DNA of 64,000 bases from Pisolithus tinctorius (lineage: Eukaryota; Basidiomycota; Agaricomycetes; Boletales; Pisolithaceae). A model generated the notes under the pieces. That model searched no databases and was not told the DNA's origin. It saw only the letters and a program-made list of their open reading frames with translations. The first letter of the stretch is position 1. Each line of letters begins with the position of its first letter. Positions 1-13,031 of the stretch are shown piece after piece. A program made the position numbers and the translations under genes. Location: NCBI GenBank assembly GCA_024663395.1, contig JANFAH010000002.1:5208001-5272000 (forward strand), read 5' to 3'.

Positions 1-660
1 GTACTAACCTTCTTGTTGAATGCACGATTCCGCTCGTTGACATATGTGATGTCGCACTCTTCCTCATTGTGCTCTTGCGAGAAAGGTTAGCCTTCTTGTC
101 GACACTGTCAAACGAGTTGTAGGTACACTCGTCACAAGGGCATAGCGGGGTAAAAACCGAAACCGACTTCGCCTGTTCCTCGGGACTCGTTTCGATGCTA
201 CCGTACATAACCCATGTAATAATGGGTATTTTGCCAAGAAACGGGCCCAAATTCGCTAGGCCAGTGATGACTTGTGGCGTGGAGTGCGGTCACATGAATT
301 TGCAGGTGGCGATGCCGTGGGAATTTCCCGAAGGAGCAATCCCGCCACTAGGTGGGAGGGGCGGGGGAGGGGGTTGAGCGTTCGAGCGGGCCCTGTGGGG
401 CATTACGGCCTCGTGAATTGGGCGGGATGACTGGGGAGGGTGCCGACGAACTGTGTTCACGTCCTGCCTATGTTTATCTATTTTATCTGCCCTCCTAGCT
501 AGTGCAAAGTGGTGCAAAGTGACTGTGTTAAAAATTATGCAGGGGTAGTACAAAAAGTTGCGCAGGAGCAGTACTGCAAAAGTCGCGCAATCAGCTGTTT
601 TATTTTTGTTTGTTTAATGTTACAGATGCAGCGTCATAGGTTAGGGTTAGATAGCCCACA
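1..660. other. No gene recognised
   Basis: I see no convincing coding exon in this stretch. There is a G-rich run near 349-375. Short open frames on both strands show neither a known motif nor plausible splice partners. Confidence 0.5.
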
Positions 661-665
661 ATCGG

Positions 666-828
666 CCTGTGACATCGACAAAAATCTTATGTGACACTTT
701 TGACGATTGAACAAAAAAGGCAATCACTACAAGTTCCACGCTTGTCAGTTTTTGACGATTTGCCTGAAGGCCTGTGACATCGACAAAATCTTTTTTGACG
801 ATTGAACAAAAAAGGCAATTGCTGCACA
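666..828. repeat. Imperfect direct repeat, two ~60-bp copies
   Basis: The block at 666-731 recurs at 771-828. Both copies carry a CCTGTGACATCGACAAAA start, then TTTTGACGATTGAACAAAA and an AAAGGCAAT end; copy 2 lacks about ten internal bases. They are separated by about 40 bp. No coding meaning is visible, so this is probably a fragment of an old repeat. Confidence 0.75.
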
Positions 829-1564
829 TTCATGTTTTCAATGATCTCACTCATTTCTCTGCAGATTCACGAAGTTCAAGGTCTCAGGAGTTGTTTACTA
901 GTGCCAGAATATGTGTGTAATTGGGAAAAACCAAAAAATGCTAGGAAGTAGTAGATTTTGCAAAACTGCTGACTGCGTTGTGCGGGATAGTGTTCCGAAT
1001 CGAAGCGAGCAGGCTAACACCCACGTGTCAGACGGTCGTCTTTCATTCTTATTTCAACTACTTATCCGGAGGCTCGGACCCCTCCCCCTGCAAGGGCTTG
1101 TCACCACAATGCAAGGAAGTATAACCATTCCTGTCCTCTTTCAATCCAAGTTCAAGGCCTTCATGAAGCCGAGCGGCTATCTCCGCGAGGTCACTTGCTT
1201 GGGAGTTCGAACGGGCCCTCCAACATGCCACTGTGACGTTGAGCTGATGCCCAAACCAATGGTAAGAGCTGGACAAAGAGTCAGTACCTTAGCCGTGTTC
1301 ACAAAGGTATCTGTACTCGTGCAAGACAATCAAGTAACTCATTGAGTGGATGATGTTGATTTATAGCTACCGATCGTCCGCTGATAGCTGCTGCAGGGCC
1401 TCATGGCTTGCAACACCACTCATTCTTTTGCTAATGAAAAAGCACGCAGAGTGCCACTACCACTATTCCTTTGTGCATCAAAGACCAGTTCGCTGGCTAT
1501 ATAATGAGATCGTTGCATGGAGAACATTTCAATGCTCGAATCCCCTCTCGAGATTCTTTGCACA

Positions 1565-3390
1565 ATGTCCCCTATCACGCGCTCCATGTCTCGTAAAGGC
1601 GTCAGACACTATTCCCCATACAATCTACGATCTCGTGGTTCCCGCCAAATGTTCGAGGCTCTACCTACCCCTTTGAGGACCCCTACCCGCCCTCGCAACT
1701 CCACTGGCTCTCGGCCAGGTGAACCGTTCCCTGCCGCTGATCTTGACGTGCGTGGGGGTGCCTCTATGTATGACATTGTGCACCAAGCGGTACTCGATGG
1801 TATTCCACTGGTCCATACTTTGTTTGCACTACTTTTCATGAAAACCAATTCCTGCAGGTCAATATCTACTACTCTATCATACTCGCATTTGCTCGCGATT
1901 GCATGGAAACGGCTGACACTGTGTACATTGAACAGCAGCGAACGTGAGTACCCCCCCTGTTATACTTGAGGAATTCCTGTGTTCATTCAGGGCAACTGCA
2001 GCATACTGAAAATGGCAGCTGGAGAGCCGATTTCGAACAAAGAATCGGTGCACCTCTACTTTCATTTGTTAATGAACTTGCTCAGCATTCCATTTCAGAG
2101 AATATTCACTCCACTCCAAGTGAGTCGCACCAAGGACCTTATGGAAGTTGCAGGGATTATGATCGAGTTTGTGGAATGCTGGTAGGCCATGCCTTGTAGG
2201 CACTAGGCCAACTTACTGATGCGTTTCCACAGCATTCTGGCAGACAGGGGTGCCTTGCAGTAGGGCATCTGCCCATGAACTCCGCAGGTAGTATGTATTA
2301 CACGACCTCCATATCAGATCCGTAATAGTACTTGTACATTTATAATGCCAAAGAACATGGGCAAGGGGCCACCATGCTCTGCAGCGATTCTGTTTTTGTT
2401 CATTGTACTTCAAGTTAGTGGTATCCTACTCTCATTGTATTCCACATTTGTATTCCTGGTCACATCCTGGTCCAGGTCTGAAAACTGTTTTGTCCCCTGA
2501 GTTTTTGCTGGGCCGGTGTCGTGGCACGGTACAAGGATCGCGAGACCAACCAGCCATTGCTGTTATTCGGAGACAGTATTGATGCGGACAATGGAGCCAA
2601 AGGAGAAGTGCGTACGCCATGGGAGGGTGATGTACTCCTCAACTTCGATGCAGTGGTTCGTCATTCTCTGTCTGCGTGGTTTAGGTCCTAACAGGGGGGT
2701 TTTCGTGGTCTGTGTGTACCGGTATGCTTAACGTGAACAGGAACGTGCCTTGGATTGTGCGTTCATCACATTGGGGATCGACACAGACACCGTCGACCAC
2801 CCTGTCAGGTGCTTTCGCTCATCATGTTTCGTTCTTTTTTTTCTGGTTGACTCGAGCACACCTCGTTGAATTGAAGCTCCTTGCACACGACCCGACCTTT
2901 ACTACTCAATATACACATGCGTCACGTACGTTCGCATCGATTTAGGGTGGTGCTGACATGCTTTGCAGGACGGAGTATGTCGATCCATAAGTTGAGTTGA
3001 CTTTACCCTCGAGAGCCTGGAAATCTTGTCCTTTGGTCTGCTCCTTGGGCACGTCTACTTGTGCAACATCACAGACGCCGACATCACTGTGCCTTCCGGG
3101 AAATTTACCTACACCACGTAGGGAACCGCTCACCCACATCCGCATGCAAGCGCTTGAATTCATTCTCAAAGAAGTTCTACTACAAAGACAAGGTCGCCAC
3201 CATCGGCCCAAGCAAGTTCACAGGTATCCTGGGTTCAATCTCCCTACGCAGGGTCTGCGCGTCGACTTCAAGTTCCTGTTGATACCTACCATGCCTCTCA
3301 AACTCAAAGATGCAACGATTCTTCGAGGTCAAGCATGTAGATGGACAAGAGCCTCGGTTCCATCTGTGTGGTGACGTCCCTTCTGGATAA
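1565..3390 (+). CDS. Hypothetical multi-exon gene, 3' part unresolved
   Basis: The family is not recognised. The 5' part gives a consistent model: exon 1565-1810 starts with a basic, Ser/Arg-rich N-terminus (MSPITRSMSRKGVRHYSPY), followed by exon 1858-1943 and an exon from 2002 that can read to about 2186. Introns 1811-1857 and 1944-2001 have GT..AG ends and keep frame. Further coding-like segments follow near 2500-2690, 2752-2808, 3000-3120 and 3150-3230. I could not join these without stops, so the gene has more introns than I resolved or is decayed. The basic N-terminus resembles DNA- or RNA-binding tails, but that is only an impression. Confidence 0.35.
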
Positions 3391-4000
3391 TCAAGACAAT
3401 TACTGATGAGCTGCTAGGCCAAAGCATAACTTTGGATTGACTGGTACCGTAGTTAGTCGATCCCATCCCATCCCATCCGACCCCTCATAAAAGTATGATG
3501 TGTCCGTCAGTCGAACCTAACCGGCCAAACTGGATCGAATGATTAGAACGTATGAGGGGGAGAACGGTGCAGGGGGACCCATAGGGAAGGGCCAAAACTC
3601 GCACACAACAGCCGCTGTGCTGCTACGTGACCTGGTTAACTGATACCCATGGATTCCCCACATTCCTCGCGAATTCTACACTCGTTTTTTGCATGTTTGA
3701 AGACCCTTATTGATGGTGTCTCTGATTTCTTTAGCGAATCGTTTAATTATCTTTCCTTGGTTGGTTTTAAATTTGATCAGCGCTGGAAGCTATGGTATTA
3801 CTATCGAAATGACATGATCGTGTGCCATTCTGTCTGGGTTATACAAAGCGGTCACTCCATCGACATTCGCATAGCTTTGGACTGGCCGCAGTTATTTGCT
3901 TGCTGAAAGCAGTTAACAAAGAAGAACAAAGGGGAAGGTTATTTTATTTAGTTCAGGGCCTTTGGGCCACACACTGTTCTGTGATCTCCCACTCACTACC
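3391..4000. other. Intergenic, upstream of WD40 gene
   Basis: No gene was seen. There is a small CCCAT-type microrepeat at about 3461-3480. The last few hundred bases must contain the promoter of the WD40 gene, but no clear TATA box stands out. Confidence 0.4.
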
Positions 4001-5592
4001 ATGCACCCATATATCGAGCACAAAGTTCTTCGGGGCGAGCATTCCGACTCTGTGAACTCGCTTTCCTTTTCGCCTTGTGGGAAGTACCTCGCTTCTGCTT
4101 CATCTGATTGTTCCGTTTGCATATGGAAGACTTCTTGCAGCTCATTTTTGTTTCGGGTTGTCTTTGAGAGCGTGGTCAATGCACTTCTTTGGCATCCTGT
4201 ACGACAACATACGTTAATGTGCGGGTGCGAAGATGGTACTGTGTTATCTATGTCCCATTTTACACCTGTGAGAGCCTTCATAATGTCTATTGCTGGTGTG
4301 TAACCGGGGAAACCTTAGGTTGGATATCAAGGAAGGCACATCCGACTTGGTGTCACTGCTTCCATCTCCTGCATCGATATTGAACCACAGGCTAAGCTCC
4401 TGGCGATAGGTGTTGGGCAGCAGGTCCGCATATGCCAGGACGACTCCAACCGTGAGATCTCATTGGTGTACAGTAGTATTTTGGCTGACATACAATCTCC
4501 AGAGGATCATACCGCGGCAACCAGACTTCCACCCCCTCCAAAAGTCATTGTCGATACAGATGACGATGACTGCTGCTGCATTCGACCTCGTTCCGTCCAC
4601 TTTATCAAGAATGGCAAGGTCCTTATCGCTTCCTATCTCAATCATGGCATCGTGTAAGCTTGTGGCACACCTTCGGTGGCGATGCTAACACTACTTATAG
4701 GGGTTGGGACCTCGCAACAAGGTCAGCAGTATGGCATGTCAAACCACCCAATGTCCCTCGAATGTATGTCTCCAGAACTCACATGTTAGTTGACTGACGC
4801 AACTGCCCCAACAGTGGAAGTTCTTCGATATGCAGCAAGCTTAATGCCTTGGTGGTTAACACGCTGCAAGATGGGCTATTCCTTTACAAGCTAGGTGGTA
4901 CAAAGGCCATCCGAAGATGGTCTGTGGACGCCGATGTTGGCAAGCGACACCCACTTTCTGTTTCATTCCTGCACGGAGGATGGGCAATTGTCTCAGGTAC
5001 TAACACAGGCAGTATCTCTATTTTCAACACGCCTTCCAATGACTTGTACCAAGTACTTCCGCACGGCAGTAAGTGTTCAAGTTTACAACATTTGCAGTCC
5101 CCAGCACTGTTTGTCTAGGCAATGTAATCCAGGCAGTTGCGGTGAGTAAGCGTACTCTTCATTGCTGTGCATCATATTGATAACTAGGTAAGACTCGTCA
5201 GCAAGGCCTGTGGAGCTTCATTGCGGTTGGATCTGCCCTGAAAGGGGAAGAGACATACATCAAAATATGGAAAGCACAAGTTGGTGTGTATCTTCCATGC
5301 ATTTTTTGGCCGAGATCTGACCCTGTGATCCATGCTTAGAGCCTTTGTCAGACCAGGTAGATGCACTTTACAACCGCCTCATGGTAAGCTTTACTTGGTT
5401 TAGCGGTGCATAACCATCTCATTCCACTCCGAGGTGATACGATTTTCAATGGACTGGAGTGACTATGGACGGATAGGCTTAACTATGGCCTTTGCAACCA
5501 TCTGTGTCGTTGTAACCATAGCTCTGCTAGAATTCATGTGGTTGAAGGTTCCATGGGAGTGGATTCATTTGTCCCTCTGCACTTTTGTATAA
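4001..5592 (+). CDS. WD40-repeat protein with C-terminal membrane segment
   Basis: This eight-exon gene encodes 414 aa. Exons are 4001-4267, 4319-4653, 4701-4763, 4815-5068, 5119-5145, 5188-5283, 5340-5383 and 5434-5592. All introns are 42-56 nt with GT..AG ends and every phase closes. Residues ~8-45 form a clear WD40 blade (GEHSDSVNSLSFSPCGKYLA, then SSDCSVCIW). Weaker blades follow, including one with GTNTGSISIF. The last exon encodes a ~22-residue hydrophobic segment (LTMAFATICVVVVTIALLEF) followed by a short Trp-rich tail, so the propeller is probably tail-anchored facing the cytosol. WD40 proteins are scaffolds; no partner can be inferred. The start was chosen as the first ATG before the first blade. 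The gene looks intact. Confidence 0.8.
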
Positions 5593-7473
5593 GATATTCA
5601 ACTGGCTCTACGGCTCTGCATACTAATTTCTGTCTTATTAGGTGTACAGGATGGCGGCTCTTCTGCAGTCCTGTAATCGTTGGTTGTTCCTTGAGGTTGA
5701 GTGACTCGTAGCGATCGTGGGAAGTCACATGCACACTGTGGCCTTGTCAGTTCTTGGCTCTTTGAGATCGGCGGCTCGCGCCTTCCTCGAATTACCGCCT
5801 GTCGATACGCCTATAACCAATGATTGGTTGGGGGCCACCAACTATCAGTAGTTTGCCTACTACCGATGGCAAGAGTTTCGGTTCATAGCCAGTAGTAATT
5901 GTTTTATTCAGAGCTCAGAAGGTTGTTATATCACTCTCATATCTTACAACTGTCCTCCTCAGAATATGTGCGAGTGCTTGATTGTCTGCGGCCGCAATGT
6001 GCAGTATTTGAGGTACAAAATTACATACTTGATACACTGGCCCTCGCCTGGATCCTATCACAGTACTGGTGCACTTGCCGAGAACCCGTACATTTCGCCC
6101 GTTTCTTCCTATCCCACTCTCATACCTCGTTCCTCAGAACCCTTTACCCTGCAGCCCGACAAAACCCATTGTCGTCAATCACTCGTGGGTACATTCATTC
6201 ATACATATCCAACCATCCATAAATGCAAGAATTGCAAAAACCCAAGGTGCTCGCACAACAATATCGTGCATGCGGTCAAATGCGGTGCACGTGGCCTCTC
6301 GTTTGCGCTTCATCGATCACCATCCTTCCATAGTGCACCCCCCTGCCTCCAGCATCTTCCCACAACTACCCCAAGCCGTTCTGTGTGCGCCAAGACCATT
6401 CGAATGCCCTGCACAGCGATATTATGCATGTAGTGCAGATGCCGACTCGTTTCGACCATTCTGGTCTCATAGTCTCTCCGGCTCACTCCGTAGCACACCT
6501 CCCATGTCTGGTGCAGTGGCATACCTCAAGGACAATTCTGAGCGGCCCAAGGCGTAACAAGACGACTCAAGGCAGCCACTGAGCCATTCCATGCATTTGG
6601 TGTGTTCAGGCGCCTCTTACCCTACAGCCCAATCTCACCCGACACTACATGTGCGTCGCTATCCATCCTCCTCAAGGTCTGTTCACCTTCAACCTCAACG
6701 TATACCATCCCTCTCGATACACCCGAGTTACCCTCCCTTCACACCTAATGCCCACACCACTCACTCCTCGGTGTCCCCACCGTGACCCCTGCCCATAGGT
6801 CTCGGGGACCTATCTGTGGGGATCTTTTCCGCTTCTTCCAGACCTGTAAAACTTTAGTGACCGTGACCGTGTGTCGTTCAGGGTATATTGTGAATTGTGG
6901 GCCAGAGAGCCGTCAAGAAACATGAGATTTGATGTAAACTCAGCGAGCAATTTGGAGTAGGTTGGATTACTTTGTCATGAGTGCGTACTCGTAGCCCCGT
7001 GTATCGGGACCCCTCGGTACTAACGTAAATGGGGGGAAAGGCATGGATCTCAGATATCGCGGCGGGCGGGATATGCACTTTTTTTTATTTTCGGTGCATA
7101 TTCTCAGCATGTTCTCAGATCCCATGGGCGGTATCTTGTGAGGATTTCTGTTGGTGAGTGACGGAACCGTTCACTCACACCGCACACTGCTTATGAATGA
7201 CGAGAACGTAGACCTTGGTCATACACTCTGATCATGCTGACGTGCATACAAGGTCTATGAGCTATGAGGTTTCGGACTTGAAGATTTCATCGGATGTAAT
7301 ATTCATTGCTCTAGTTAAAGTCACGTGGTCTCAACCTCACCACCCCTTTGTGCTTGCGCGATGGTATCTCTCTCCTACTTTCTTCAATTCACCCGCTTTC
7401 GGCTTCTCTCCACTTCGTCATGTAACAGCTCTCTCAATTCTCATTGTGCCTCTTCGCGACTATCCTTTCTAGC
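5593..7473. other. No confident gene
   Basis: Frames at 5900-6780 stay open for up to 160 codons but look like C/T-rich non-coding sequence: composition is His/Ser/Pro/Thr-biased in every frame and no motif appears. A small imperfect hairpin lies at 6791-6819 (CCCATAGGT with ACCTAT..GTGGG). The region may hold untranslated sequence or a degenerate repeat. Confidence 0.4.
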
Positions 7474-8614
7474 ATGAATCTGCAACGCTACTTTCCTGTT
7501 CTCGTTTTATTCTTCCCTATGATCCCGATCAAATACCTCCTCCTCACTGGTTACCTCTTTTGGCCCATCATCACCCAGGTGCAGAGGCTTACATTCTACG
7601 GCATTCGCAGGGTATGCAGTGTCGGATGGTTTTATGAAACTGGTGTTTGCAGAGCTGTGGCGTCCTTTGTGCATGCTCCAGATGCCACTCGCTACGTCGC
7701 GGCGATCCAGACAGAATTTGGTGGTCTTGAAGATCTCCTTTCAAGCACAAACGAGGTCATGCCCATCGTCCAAAGTCTGACTGAAGCTCACCTATCTATT
7801 GGCGACCTCGTTATTCTGGTGAAGAGCAGCTCCTTGAGTTCTCGTGCTGTACTGGCGGGAGAGTTGACTGCTGTCGCTGTTGAAACAAAAGAAGTCGTAC
7901 TGGGGTCTCCAGAAGCTTTTCGCTCAAGTTTGGGGAACTGTGGACGTGTGGGTGAAAGCATATTAGCATATGAGCAATTTCTGATTCTTTCTAAACAGCG
8001 TGCTGTCAGTTAATGAAAACCTGCTGGATCTCCTTCATCATCGCATTTCGCCCATTTCAACACTTTCTGCGTATTGCTACGTGATTGGCAATTCTCTCCA
8101 TTCAAATGAATGCTCTGCATCAGATGTTCGCATTTCCCAGGCATTTCAGCAGACGTTATTTCAGTTCCAGCTTGGATTATCGGCCCTGATACGTCGAGTC
8201 GTCCAGGTCCAAGGCTCTCTAAATGGCATCGAAGTCCACCTTGATGCTGTCCGCAACCTGGTAGCAATGGAGAACAGCATTTTGATAGCAGAGCAGTCTG
8301 AAGTCCTTGCTGAACTCCTCACGTTCCTGGGGCTAAACCGACAGCGAATGGCAACATTGGATTCTCAGCTTAGGTCACTCCAGGAGGTTACACGCTACCG
8401 TACTCTTGCTACCCGGTATGTTTCCAATACCTTGTTGGGATTGACAGAGTTGGAGGAGGCCTTGGAGGTACTGAGATCATTGGTGGTGGGAGCCAATCTG
8501 ATTGATGAAGTGCCAATGGAGGTTTTCATCAGTGCATTGACGAAGGGAATGGAGAGGCTCCATCAGGCTGGCGGTGGAGGAACTCGTGTCCTCACCCCTG
8601 TGCTAACAACGTAA
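7474..8614 (+). CDS. Uncharacterised membrane-anchored protein
   Basis: Two exons, 7474-7951 and 8010-8614, joined across a 58-nt intron (GTGAAA..CAG), give 360 aa; a donor at 7946 would also keep frame. Residues ~8-35 are strongly hydrophobic (FPVLVLFFPMIPIKYLLLTG) and can act as a signal anchor. The rest is helix-rich and Leu/Glu-rich without Cys or His clusters, with long amphipathic stretches around SVNENLLDLLHH and LEEALEVLRSLVV, so a coiled-coil-like soluble part is likely. I do not recognise the family and infer no function. An AATAAA at 8696-8701 could serve polyadenylation. Confidence 0.65.
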
Positions 8615-9654
8615 CTACATTTTCGTGACTTCTGTGCTTTGAACAAAAAATATCCACTCCATGTACCATGTCTTACCTTCTAAACTGTTTTTGCAAAATA
8701 AAGTTGTTATGTTTTGTTACATGCTCAGACCTCGAATAGCTGCTTGTCGGTCTACAGGTTTACTGGTGGGAGTTATTGCTCGAAGAACTTACTTAACCCA
8801 TACTCGGGTCGGTCGTCTGTGCTGCATCGCTCGCTCTATCCGTCGGTTTCGACAACGTTTCAAGGCAAGAATGGCCTCCTCCGGTCGTTGAGTCTCGAAT
8901 GTCACTCATGCCACGCTTAGGAAATCCTCTGCTTCACCTACCGGATCCGGTCAAGTTCCTTGTCAATGTCAATGGTGAACGCGAGTGGGGCAGCTGGATG
9001 GAGAAGGGTGGTGTAGGGGTGTTTGAGAGTGCCTGGCTTTATCTTGCACGGTGGGCGCGAATAGCCTTTTCGTTCGAGAAACTTCGTTCATTGACTAAAT
9101 TATGTGTTTATTCTCTGCCCAAGACTTAGATAGCAAGTTAGCAGGCGTTCCTTTGAGCAAATGCCCTTGCCATACCCCCGCCACCACGAGACTCAGCATC
9201 GAGAACTTCAAGTGCCCGATTTCAGACGAAACATGTCCACAGCACCGCCGCTGCAACGTCTGCACTGTCGACACCGATACACGTCGCCCATTATATGCAG
9301 ACCCGCTCCTCCCTCCTGTTATTTGTCATGACACCTGCCCTTTGCCATGCTTTCCATGCAGCCTTTGGTTTACCTCATCCAGCTTCGCACGAAGGGTGTA
9401 GTGGTCCTGTACGTGAACCTCCGATTATCGCCAGATGATTCTAACTATCCTTGGGATGATGTGCCAGCCACCATACCGACGACATATTTTGGGGCTAGCT
9501 ACAGAGGTCGATTACGCTGTTAAGTACTGCACTTTCTTCACGGCCGTTTTCACGACAGTTGGCGAGTATCTCTCTACTAGGTTAGCCTCAGCTGGTTTTC
9601 GCTCTCTTGTTAGTCTGACATGCATTTGTTTGTTGATCAAGATCAACCTGCATT
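8615..9654. other. Weakly coding interval, no assignable gene
   Basis: A plus-strand segment near 9400-9530 reads VVLYVNLRLSPDDSNYPW and looks protein-like, but it cannot be joined to a start or a longer frame. It may be a remnant exon, possibly a lost upstream part of the neighbouring GYF pseudogene or of another dead gene. Confidence 0.3.
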
Positions 9655-12600
9655 GATGCCTCGAAAGTTGTCACTGTCCAACACGCAGGGTAGTTCATTG
9701 GCCTCCCCTCGTGAGGCACTTTCTTCCCCGCGCAATAGAATGGGTACATTTGGTTCTGGTTTCGACGGCGTTCTCAATAACGGGGATTCTTGGTCGAGGA
9801 GACGTCCTTCTGCGAGTCTCGTTGGAACAGCCGGTACTCCAGCACGGCCGGAGGGCAAAGATGTGGAGTCGAGGCATTCAAACACCAAAGAAGAGGAGGT
9901 TTATGTTCCCTTGGACGTTGATGAAGGTGACCTCACCAGGGAACAAACCAACAACTCCCGTCAGCCAGTCCAGATCGGTCTCGGGCGGTGTCTGCAGATG
10001 ATAGTCAGCCATCCACATCTATTGGCACTTCTGTTGTCCAGGGTGTTGCTGATATGAACTTGGGAGAACCAAACAATTTGGATATGAGCCTGCAAATCAC
10101 AATGGCTACTAGCGCTCCAGGTAACTGGATCCTCAGGGTCAAGTGCAAGGTCTGTCTGACCCTTGGAAAGTGTTCGATGCTCTTACCCTCATCTTGTAGG
10201 TCCATTCCGCGCTGATGTTATGCAGAAGTAGTTTGATGAAGGTTACTTTACCCCCGAGTTACTCATGAAACGCACATATTTGGACGTCGAATGGATTCCT
10301 GTTGCAGCTCTTGAGCGACTGCTCTAACGGAGGAAAAGTCTTTCTTTCACAGCCACTCTCAGTTCCTGGTTCACCGGGATTGACTCTCCGCACTGGAGTC
10401 ACCTCACGGCTACTCTCCCGCCCATGAACATAGCACCTTTGATGGTCACCAACCTGTACCACAACGGGCAGTACGAAGCACGCCCTTGGATCCGTCATAC
10501 CTCAGTAATGCCTCTCCTTCAGACTCTCCATCCTCATCCTTGGGAGCTGCCACATTTGGTGATGGCTCGCCAGACCCAACAGTATTTGGCAGTAGAGGCG
10601 GAGGTAGTGCATACTCCGGTGACAGGGTACCGTTCAGTAACAGGACACCTGGCAGGGCTACTTCGCTTGATACATTTGGCCGTTACAACGAAGGAACACC
10701 GTGGTCGGCAGGTCTCAGCCCAATGAACCAGGGCTTCAGCACGAATGAACGACATCCTTTCACCGATGGCTATAGCAGCATAACCTCGAATATGATAGGT
10801 CCCAATATTCCCGTGACCCAAGTCCATGGATTCAACCAGGAGCCGTCCAACGATGCACCGTACAACAACATGGGTGGCCTCGGCGGTCACCAACACCCTC
10901 CATTCGCAAAACAGGTTATTGAGGCCAATGGAATAACGTTTAGTAATGGCATGATTAATGGTCTCAGCGAATCGCAGTACAATTCTCCGACTCGGTCCCA
11001 GTACTCCCAGCCGTCTGCCTCATTCCCACCCTCTGCGCAACATCAGGCTGTGTCACCCTTTGGAGAGGCGTTGACGCAGCCCTCAGTATCCCCTCACGTA
11101 TCTCACCTCCCGACCTCTGCCATACAAGCTAATAGTGGTACATCACCCTGGCCTGACCCATCTCCTGTCTGCCGTACGAGAACAGTTGACACCTCTGCTA
11201 CCTCATCACCGGCTGTGATGTCGGCTCAAGCTCAGCAAGGATTTAACTGGGCTCGACCGATTCAGCCTCCTCAGGCCAGTACCTCAACTGAAGGACCCAT
11301 CTCCTTGGCTGACGGCGTCTTTGGGGGGTACCGATGACAGATGGAAAGAGATCCCTGATGGGCAAGGCGCAGAGGATGTTTTCGTTGCTGGTTCTCCTAT
11401 TGATGGAGGAGTCCCTACTCCTCCTGTCCCGCAGACACCGGCGGATGAGCTTCCAGTAGCGTCCGCAGCTCCAATACCAGCGTCTCAACCGGTCCCCCCC
11501 AGTAGCGATCCCCAAGTGACAAGCAAACCTAGCCGTAAGTCAACAGCACATGACGCTCATGCATCAGTTACTGTGCCAAAGGGTACACCAGCAAGCGTTG
11601 TCAAGGGTCCATCTCCTGTTCCTACAATCTCCCCGCCTGCACCGAAATCTGTGTGGTCCACTGCGGACGAGGAGAGGAAGGTGAAACCTACTGCGACAAT
11701 GAGTTTTCGCGAGATTCAGGAGGCAGAGGCGAAGATGACAGAGGCACGTAAGGCTTCTGAGAAGGAGCAAGAACGCGCCTGCAGTAACATCGCAACTTCT
11801 CTCGTTGCTTCCGATTCCGAAGACGCCCAGCCATTTACTGCATCCTGGGGATTGCTGACATCCCAAGCGGGAGGAAGAAATACCGCAGCACCGAAGGAGC
11901 CCCCGACGCCTGTTACCCCCAGTGCGCCTGTTTGGACGACCACTGCACCAACCGCTACCGTAAAGAAGTCGATGAAGGAGATCCAAGAGGAAGAGGAGAG
12001 GATGAAGAAGGTAATAGTGAGAGAGAGCGTGGCGTCCGCCGCTGCCCGCCGGCCTTACGCTGAGACTACCTTCAAGGTTGGTGTTAATTCGTCTTGTCAG
12101 TTTCTCTGTTGCTGATACAGTACTACACTAGACTGCGCCTAGTGCACAGAATACTGGCAGCGGTGCATGGTCAACTATTGGGGCAAACAGGTAAACCAGC
12201 CACTGCCTGTGGCTGCTCCCCCGCGACCCGCGGCGAACTACGCCTGGCTCAACAGTTGCTGTAGGACCTCCGGCTACAGTACCTCGACAACACGGTGCCG
12301 CTACGCGACCGGGAACGTCGGCGGCTACGCTGGCACCTACTAAACCCGCTGCAACACCACGTGTGGAGGATTCTCCTGTTACTCCGTCGCATGAATTCTT
12401 GAAATGGCTGAGTGATTCATTGAAGGGCTTAAATAGCTCCGTCAATTGTGAGTGATGTTGTCGGCACGATTCTAGCTAACTCGTCTCTGAACCCACTTGC
12501 AGTGGAAGAGATCACTTCGATGCTTTTCTCGTTCCCGCTCGACCCGGACCCAGTCAACGATCGAGATTATTTCTGACCTTATCTATGCCAACAGCACGAC
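9655..12600 (+). pseudogene. GYF-domain (SMY2-like) gene, decayed
   Basis: Fragments appear in the order of a fungal GYF/SMY2-type adaptor. The N-terminal piece is LPRK/MPRKLSLSNTQG-like at 9655. A partial GYF domain at ~10128-10320 reads DPQGQVQGPFRADVMQK, is split by an intron, and continues FDEGYFTPELLMKRTYLDVE. Long Ser/Pro linkers at 10486-11337 and 11330-12080 contain two EIQE(A/E)E helices. The C-terminal EEITSMLFSFPLDPDPVND lies at ~12505. GYF domains bind Pro-rich ligands and SMY2-type proteins act in mRNA control or vesicle traffic. Breaks: the start of the GYF domain is out of frame, a TAG at ~10231 replaces the Trp expected after MQK, and frame changes occur near 9960, 10330 and 11320, plus another before the conserved ISDLIYANST end. 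The true N-terminus is missing. Confidence 0.75.
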
Positions 12601-12910
12601 TGCTTGAAAACGTTAATCAGTGCACAACGATTGTTACAATCACGAATTAAAGGACGATCGATGGCTGCTACCATCTGAGGTTTTGGCGCAGGATGACGAT
12701 CCTCCACTCATATCGGGCCGGGCGCTCCGATTGACTCATTTCTGGACCCGGGTCTGCTGATAATTATTTCGGGAGGACCCGCTGTCACTGTCATGTTAGT
12801 CACAAAGCCAACATAGTCTCTTTGTTCTGTGCTCCGCCACTGACGAAGTATCTTGTAGGGGGTTATTGGCGATGATTTTGCATCCATCTTTCAACTTCCC
12901 ATCAGCTCTA
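12601..12910. other. Short gap without recognised gene
   Basis: This is sequence downstream of the GYF relic. No motif or convincing exon was seen. Confidence 0.4.
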
Positions 12911-13031
12911 CATGCAGTCCACTCTCGTGAATAACATTTTACACTATACTCCGTGGCGTAGGCGCACATTTGAGCCGTACAAGCTTGCTCAACAAGTCCG
13001 AAAGGAGAGAACTTTGCGACGTCTTGAGCTG

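Noticed and set aside
5900..6780. Several overlapping open frames of 100-160 codons.
   Set aside because: They are C/T-rich in all frames, with no domain, no consistent splice sites and no start context. Openness follows from base composition.
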